64,000 nucleotides of DNA, taken from assembly GCA_036365515.1 (NCBI GenBank), contig CM070876.1, positions 101,990,310 through 102,054,309 of the forward strand. Reading direction: 5' to 3'. The DNA is from Torymus aiolomorphi. Lineage: Eukaryota > Arthropoda > Insecta > Hymenoptera > Torymidae. The notes under the pieces were generated by a model, which was not told where the DNA came from, did not search any database, and saw nothing but the letters and a program-made list of their open reading frames with translations. This document shows positions 58,815 through 64,000 of the stretch, in pieces. How positions within the stretch are numbered: position 1 is the stretch's first letter; the number at the start of each line of letters is the position of its first letter. The translations under genes and the position numbers were made by a program.

Positions 58815-58919
58815 TAATAATAAAGTAATATATACTTTATTATTATCTATAATAAATTATCTATAATATAATATATCTATAAAAATTATCTATAATAGAA
58901 TATAATATATAATAATAAA
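58815..58919. repeat. TATCTATAATA-type low-complexity tract
   Basis: Imperfect repeats of TTATCTATAATA/ATATAATA form the insertion site of the copia element. The last five bases, ATAAA, are its target duplication. Confidence 0.7.
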
Positions 58920-59167
58920 TGTTAGAATACGTGTACATTTATGTCAGCGTGCGAAATAGAGAGCGCATGCGTGGCGCCATCACGCGAGCATAGCTGGAGA
59001 GCTAGCGAGAGCGAGCGGCCGAAGCGGGCACTCACTCGTTCGCCGTCCTCTGCCGAGAGCAGTTGTAATCAGAGAGAGAGAGCTGTACTGTAATTGAATA
59101 AAATGTTGTTGCTGTTAACCAGAGTGGGTTATTTGAAGAACCCTGCCTTCCACATCCTAAATTAACA
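58920..59167 (+). repeat. Copia 5' LTR
   Basis: 248 bp, from TGTTAGAATACG to CCTAAATTAACA. It contains (GA)n near 59079-59090 and AATAAAA near 59097, a likely polyadenylation signal. Confidence 0.95.
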
Positions 59168-59184
59168 TGGTAGCAGTGTGCCTG
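59168..59184 (+). promoter_or_regulatory. Copia primer-binding site
   Basis: TGGTAGCAGTGTGCCTG directly follows the 5' LTR, with the TGG start expected for pairing with a tRNA. The tRNA was not identified. Confidence 0.5.
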
Positions 59185-59304
59185 GTTTATTTTTAGTGCG
59201 GTACTGTTTCTCTTTACGAGAGCAGTAACACACTTTAAATTCCACGAAAAGGAAAAGTGATTTTAAGTTTAGCGCATGGTAAGCGCAAGAACAAAGGAAA
59301 ACAC

Positions 59305-60075
59305 ATGAGTGTAAAAGAAGAACCAAAAGTAAAAATTGAAAAGTCAAGTGAAACTGAAAGTGAAGAAAAATTTTACAATATTGAAAATAAGGAAGTTAAA
59401 AAGGAAATTCCTGTTGAAAGCAAGATGGCATCGGAGAACAAAGGATTCACGTTACAAGTATTTGATGGGACACACTATGATAAATGGAAGTACAAGTTAA
59501 AATTATTCTTGGAATTTAAAGAGTGCAGTGAAGTTATCGAAAATGATGAAAGACCGGAAGCAATAACAGAAGTTGAGTGGAAAAAGAAAGAGATAAAAGC
59601 TAAAAACTATATAGTGAACAGCATGACAAATACACAACTAGAATTAATTATTTCAGAAGAAACAGCAAAGAAAATGGTTGCTAAGTTGGATGAAAATTAC
59701 TTAGTTAAAAGTAGTGCTGTGAAATTATTGTGTAAAAGAAGACTGCTCGATTTGAAAATGGGAGAAAGTGAGAACCCGACAGACTTTTATAATAACTTTG
59801 AAAAATTAGTGAACGAATTAAAAAATGCTGGAGAAAATGTGACGAAAGAAGATAAATTGAATTACTTCTTATTAACGCTACCAGAAAGTATGTCACACAT
59901 GGTTGATATTGTGGACGCATTAGCTGAAAAGGACAAAACAGTGGAATTTGTGAAGTCAAAATTGGAATTCGAATTTAAGAAAAACATGGTGAAAGTGAGA
60001 ATTCGAGATCAAACGCGTTTACGTTTGAGAAAAGAAGAGAGGATAAAAGGACATGTTATGTATGTGGTGGTGTAG
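59305..60075 (+). pseudogene. Copia Gag (capsid part)
   Basis: From ATG 59305 (MSVKEEPKVKIEKSSE) the charged N-terminus leads into a copia-type Gag domain: FDGTHYDKWKYKLKLFLE, KKMVAKLDENYL, LKMGESENPTDFYNNFEKL, LLTLPESMSHMVDIV. A later ATG at 59428 (MASENKGF) is also a plausible start. The frame leaves the family consensus at about 59995 and stops at 60075. The neighbouring frame carries the expected continuation with the zinc knuckle, so a one-base change lies near 59990-60000. Gag builds the virus-like particle in the cytoplasm. Confidence 0.85.
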
Positions 60076-61427
60076 GACACATACAATACGATTGCCCGAC
60101 GAAAAACAATTCCGGGAATCGCGCGCCACAGCAAGGAGGCGGCAGAGGAAGCCGTGCGCCACAGAGAGGAGGGGGCAACGGCAGAGGCTACACACAGCAG
60201 CGAGGAACGAGTTCCAACCGGCGTGGAAGGAGCGGATACCGACAGCATGGCCGAGGCGCGAGAGGCAGTGACAACAACGGCAGCGGTCATCAAAATACCG
60301 AGAAGAGCGAAGTGTTGAGCACTTCAGTAGAAATAATGTCTGCGAATATAAGTAACGGTAAAGTAAACGAAAATAAGATAGATTGGATTTTAGATAGCGG
60401 TTGTACAGACCACGTGATAAATAACGAAAATTATTTTAATGATGCAATTGTATTGAAAGAACCGATTAATGTAAAAGTAGGAGACGGTAGAATTTTGAAA
60501 GCAACAAAAGTAGGTCATGTAAAAAGTAAATTCAAAACGTTTAATGAAGAGATAGATATAGAATTAGAAAATGTATTTTACGTAAAAGATATGGACAGAA
60601 ATTTAATGAGTTTTGCTAAAGTAACTGATAAATGTAAAGTGGTATGTATCGGTGATAGTGCTAAAATTTATAATAAAAATAATAAATTAATTGCGATAGC
60701 TTGGAAAAAAGATAGAATGTATAAAATGACTAGTTTTATTGAAAAAAGAACAAGAGAATCAAATTTGACAGTTAAAAATGAGAAAATGACTTTAAAGGAA
60801 AAATGGCATAGAACTCTAGGGCACGTTAATTTTAACTATTTAAAAACAATGTGTAAAAATCATGTTTTGAAAGGTTTGCCTAACGAAATAGAATCAGATT
60901 ACTATAAATGTGCTACGTGTATTGAAAACAAAATGCACAATATCCCGTTTGAGAATAATAGGAAAAGAGCGAAAGATATATTAGAAATAGTACATACAGA
61001 TTTGAATGGACCACACAATACAGTAGGTTATAAAGGAGAAAAGTATTTCATAACTTTTATTGATGATTTTAGTAAATTAACAAAAATTTATGCAATTAAG
61101 TCTAAAGACGAAGTACATGATAAATTTATTGAATATATAAATTTAGTTGAAAATAAGACTGGAAAGAAAATTAAGAAATTAAGGTGTGATAATGGTACTG
61201 AATATTTGAATAAAGACATGTATAAATTATGTAGAGAAAAAGGAATTGAAATAGAAACATGTCCACCTTATGTACATGAGCTTAACGGTACAGCAGAAAG
61301 GTACAATAGGATGGTTATGGATAGTACAAGGTGTTTGTTAGCTGAGTCTAAGATCGAAAGAAGATTTTGGCCAGAAGTAGTCTGCGCCGCAGCCTATTTA
61401 GAAATAGAACTATTGCTAACACCTTAG
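60000..61427 (+). pseudogene. Copia zinc knuckle, protease and integrase
   Basis: This frame opens with SNAFTFEKRREDKRTCYVCG, giving the CCHC knuckle CYVCGGVGHIQYDC (about 60054-60095). A Gly/Arg/Gln-rich linker follows, then the protease DSGCTDH (60393-60413). Integrase has the HHCC finger (WHRTLGHVNF, CATCIENK), the first Asp in VHTDLNGP, the second in RCDNGTEYL and the Glu in ELNGTAERYNRM. The frame breaks near 61400, where a base appears lost after CAAAYL, and stops at 61427. All catalytic residues seen are intact. The GTG at 60312 is not a real start. Confidence 0.85.
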
Positions 61428-62071
61428 TTAGAAATAAATCTCCTTATGAGATATTTTTAAATGAAAAACCAGACACGAAGCATTTAAAATTATACGGAAG
61501 TAAAGTATTTGTTAGAGTACCGGAAAACAAAAGAAATTCGAAATGGGATAGGAAGGCTGAGTTAGGAACGTTGATAGGTTATGATGTAACAGGGTATAGA
61601 GTTTTGATAAACAATAGAGTCATTGTTGCAAGACACGTTGATGTCGTTGAGGAAGATGTAATATGTATTGGCTTAGATGATAGTGATTTAGAAAATGAGA
61701 GTTTAAATAAAAATGTTGATAAAGAAAATGAACATGTAGAAAATATAAATGAAAATTTGAATAATATAGAAAATGCTGAAAATGAAGCTAAAGAAGTAAC
61801 TGATTTAAGAAGGTCACAAAGAACGAGTAAAAAGCCTAGTAGATTTGATGATAATTATGTATATAGCGGATGTATTTATGTAAATTATTGTAGTGCAGAT
61901 AGTCCTGTAAGCTTTAAAGAAGCTATAGATAGTAATGAGTCTAGTTTTTGGGTAGAAGCTATGAACAAAGAAATGAATAGTTTAGAGAAAAATAAAACAT
62001 GGGTATTAGTTGAAAAACCAAAGAATGAAAAGATATTAGATTTAAAATGGATTTATACTAAAAAAAGGTGA
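61400..62071 (+). pseudogene. Copia integrase C-terminus and RT N-terminus
   Basis: It continues after the frame break with RNRTIANTL, SPYEIFLNEKPDTKHLKLYG (conserved copia integrase tail) and LGTLIGYDVTGYRV. An acidic Asn/Glu-rich linker follows, then the RT entry (SFKEAIDSNESSFWVEAMN, EMNSLEKNKTWVLV, LKWIYTKK). It ends at a TGA just after an A7 run (62060-62066), where the next frame takes over. Confidence 0.85.
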
Positions 62072-63386
62072 AAATATATATAAAGCGAGAATAGTGGTAA
62101 GAGGTTACCAACAAACAGATGTATTGGATGACATTTATTCACCTGTTGCGAAAACACAAACTTTGAAAGTATTGTTATCGTATTGCTGCCAAAACGGATT
62201 GTTAATTGAGCAAATGGATGTAGAAACAGCGTTTTTAAATGGTAAAGTTAAATCAAAAGTATTTGTTAAACAGCCTGAAGGTTATGAGGATGGAACAGAA
62301 AGGGTTTGTAAATTAAATAAAGCGTTGTATGGTTTGCGAGAAAGCCCAAGAGCTTGGTATGAGTGTCTTGATAATTATTTAAGTTCTTTAGGATTTGTAA
62401 GAAGCGAACATGATTATTGTTTGTATACTTTAAGAGAAAGAGATGAGATTATATATTTAATTATATTTGTGGATGATTTGTTAATATGTTGTAAGAAAAG
62501 ACAAAATTTGAATTACATAAAAGGAATGTTAGAAGATAAAGTGAGTATGTATTTAGGTATTAATATTGAATATGATGAAAACAAAAATGAGATGTCCTTA
62601 GATCAGGAAAAGTATATTGAATCGTTAGCTAGAAAATATCAGATTGAACAAGCAAAATTGTATGAGACTCCAATGGAACAAAATTTAAAGTTAGAACCCG
62701 CTGAAGAGATAGATGAGAAAATAAAGTATAGAAATTTGATAGGAGCACTTTTGTATATTAGCTCAGGAACAAGACTAGATATAAGTTATAGCGTAAATTA
62801 TTTGAGTAGATTTCAGAATTGTTATGATGAGATACATTATAAATATGCTTTAAGAATTTTAAAATATTTATATTTAACTAAAAGTTTAAAATTAAGATTT
62901 AAGAAAAACAATAATGTAGATATTCTTGAATGTCATGTAGATGCCGATTGGGCAGGAGACTGTGTAGACAGAAAGTCGACAACTGGATATATTGTTAAGT
63001 TGTATGGAAATGTAATATATTGGAAATCGAGGAAACAAGGAAGTGTAACTAAGTCTTCGACAGCTGCTGAATATGTCGCACTGTCTGAAGCAGTAAGTGA
63101 AGTAATATTACTAAAAGACTTGTTAAGTGACTTTAAAGTAGAAATTAAGAAACCTGTAAATATTTATGAAGACAATTCTGGCGCTGTGAGCATTGCGAAA
63201 TTTGGTAATTTTACAAAGAAATCAAAGTACATAGAAGTACATTATCATTTTGTAAATGAGAATTATGTTAATGGATTAATTGATATTGTTAAGGTCAGTA
63301 CAGAGAAAAATGTTGCAGATATTTTGACAAAGGCTCTTGGACGAGTAAGATTTGAAAACTTGAGAAGTTTATTGAATTTGATTTAA
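62072..63386 (+). pseudogene. Copia reverse transcriptase and RNase H
   Basis: RT motifs: ARIVVRGYQQTDVLDDIYSP, MDVETAFLNGKVKSKVFVKQ, LNKALYGLRESPRAWYECL and the catalytic FVDDLLICCK (about 62470). Directly after it, the segment that normally reads like F-x-M-K-D-L-G is missing between GMLEDKVS and MYLGINIEYD, a likely in-frame deletion of roughly ten residues. RNase H follows: HVDADWAGDCVDRKSTTGY, YWKSRKQGSVTKSSTAAEY, EDNSGAVSIAKF. It ends at 63386. The upstream GTG/ATG is internal; it is the end of a single gag-pol ORF broken by frame shifts. Confidence 0.88.
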
Positions 63387-63417
63387 AGACTATTGTAATT
63401 GCGAGAAACATAAATGT

Positions 63418-63426
63418 AAGGAGGCG
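63418..63426 (+). promoter_or_regulatory. Copia polypurine tract
   Basis: AAGGAGGCG immediately precedes the 3' LTR. It is slightly imperfect, with one C. Confidence 0.7.
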
Positions 63427-63680
63427 TGTTAGAATACGTGTACATTTATGTCAGCGTGCGAAATAGAGAGCGCATGCGTGGCGCCATCACGCGAGCATAG
63501 CTGGAGAGCTAGCGAGAGCGAGCGGCCGAAGCGGGCACTCACTCGTTCGCCGTCCTCTGCCGAGAGCAGTTGTAATCAGAGAGAGAGAGAGAGAGCTGTA
63601 CTGTAATTGAATAAAACGTTGTTGCTGTTAACCAGAGTGGGTTATTTGAAGAACCCTGCCTTCCACATCCTAAATTAACA
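63427..63680 (+). repeat. Copia 3' LTR
   Basis: 254 bp, matching the 5' LTR except for six extra bases of (GA)n and one T-to-C difference (AAAATGTTG versus AAAACGTTG). Confidence 0.95.
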
Positions 63681-63943
63681 ATAAAATACATCATTTATAC
63701 ATAAAAAGGTAATATTACAAAAAGAAGCCGGCAACAAACTAATTAAGCTATGATGCGCGAGTATTATTTCAATGTATTATTCTTATTGAGTATTAGTTTA
63801 TTTACGTAATACTTTAAATAAACTTCAATTCATTAACGAATAAGAAATGAAAACTAGAATAGAGTGAAAACATTTTTACTAGTGCATTATCATGAGCACT
63901 GCCTTAATTTATTGTGTACATAAAATTGAAGTAAAGCTCACAG
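63681..63943. other. AT-rich flank
   Basis: It begins with the target duplication ATAAA. Nothing else seen. Confidence 0.5.
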
Positions 63944-64000
63944 TATATTATGATACAGGTGTGGAAAGTGATTATTTACCGCATAACACATTTTTCGCAC
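63944..64000. mobile_element. Short foldback element, family A copy 3 (cut by window end)
   Basis: GATACAGGTGTGGAAAGTGA then TTATTT and TTTTTCGCAC follow the first half of the copies at 4562 and 25643. The rest lies outside the window. Confidence 0.5.

Larger units (their letters stand above)
58920..63680 (+). mobile_element. Ty1/copia retrotransposon, young full-length copy
   Basis: Two LTRs (58920-59167 and 63427-63680) flank gag, protease, integrase, RT and RNase H in the copia order. The insertion is bounded by ATAAA on both sides (58915-58919 and 63681-63685), a 5-bp target duplication. The LTRs differ by a GA-repeat length change and one substitution, which implies recent insertion. 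Three frame breaks interrupt gag-pol. Confidence 0.95.

Noticed and set aside
1..64000. tRNA and rRNA genes
   Set aside because: No cloverleaf with A and B boxes and no rRNA core sequence was found by eye; only a tRNA-complementary primer site at 19117.

Overview
The window looks like insect nuclear DNA from a gene-poor, repeat-dominated (probably heterochromatic) region. It is AT-rich, packed with microsatellites and foldback repeats, and carries arthropod-type LTR retrotransposons (Ty3/gypsy and Ty1/copia) and a Penelope-like element. I cannot name the species from sequence alone. No intact host protein-coding gene is visible. The only recognisable host coding sequence is a broken copy of the splicing factor SF3A3 (Drosophila noisette).

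Layout. 1-9 kb: AT-rich DNA with a CpG-rich start, (TA)n and (CA)n tracts, a tandem repeat of about 340 bp, and several large foldback elements; one foldback consists of two opposed copies of a hammerhead-like Penelope tail. 9.1-12.25 kb (minus strand) and 13.1-16.86 kb (plus strand): the two halves of what appears to be one Ty3/gypsy element, cut at the RT-RNase H boundary and turned relative to each other by an inversion. 17.3-17.8 kb: a CpG-rich, GA-rich, promoter-like stretch. 18.4-25 kb: an LTR-flanked element with no pol, carrying an AT-rich ORF with ten CCHC zinc knuckles that is interrupted by a 265-bp Penelope-derived insertion with a 14-bp target duplication.

27.3-46.35 kb: a 19-kb satellite array of about 33 monomers of roughly 571 bp. 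It has clear higher-order structure, an 8-monomer block present twice 7.33 kb apart, and a strong hairpin that is kept, decayed or deleted in different monomer classes. 46.4-53.1 kb: degenerate gene-like sequence, including a diverged duplicated unit (about 48.5-49.7 and 52.05-53.1 kb) and the SF3A3 pseudogene (51.45-52.05 kb) joined to the second unit. 53.2-57.5 kb: four copies of a dispersed repeat around a 5'-truncated Penelope-like element with RT, GIY-YIG and a well-formed hammerhead motif. 57.9 kb: a 63-bp-arm hairpin. 58.92-63.68 kb: a young Ty1/copia element with almost identical LTRs and a 5-bp target duplication, but three frame breaks in gag-pol.

The genes here do not form a pathway. 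They are selfish elements at different stages of decay, nested in and rearranged around each other. Several frame breaks sit at A/T homopolymers of 6-7, so part of the apparent decay could be assembly error.
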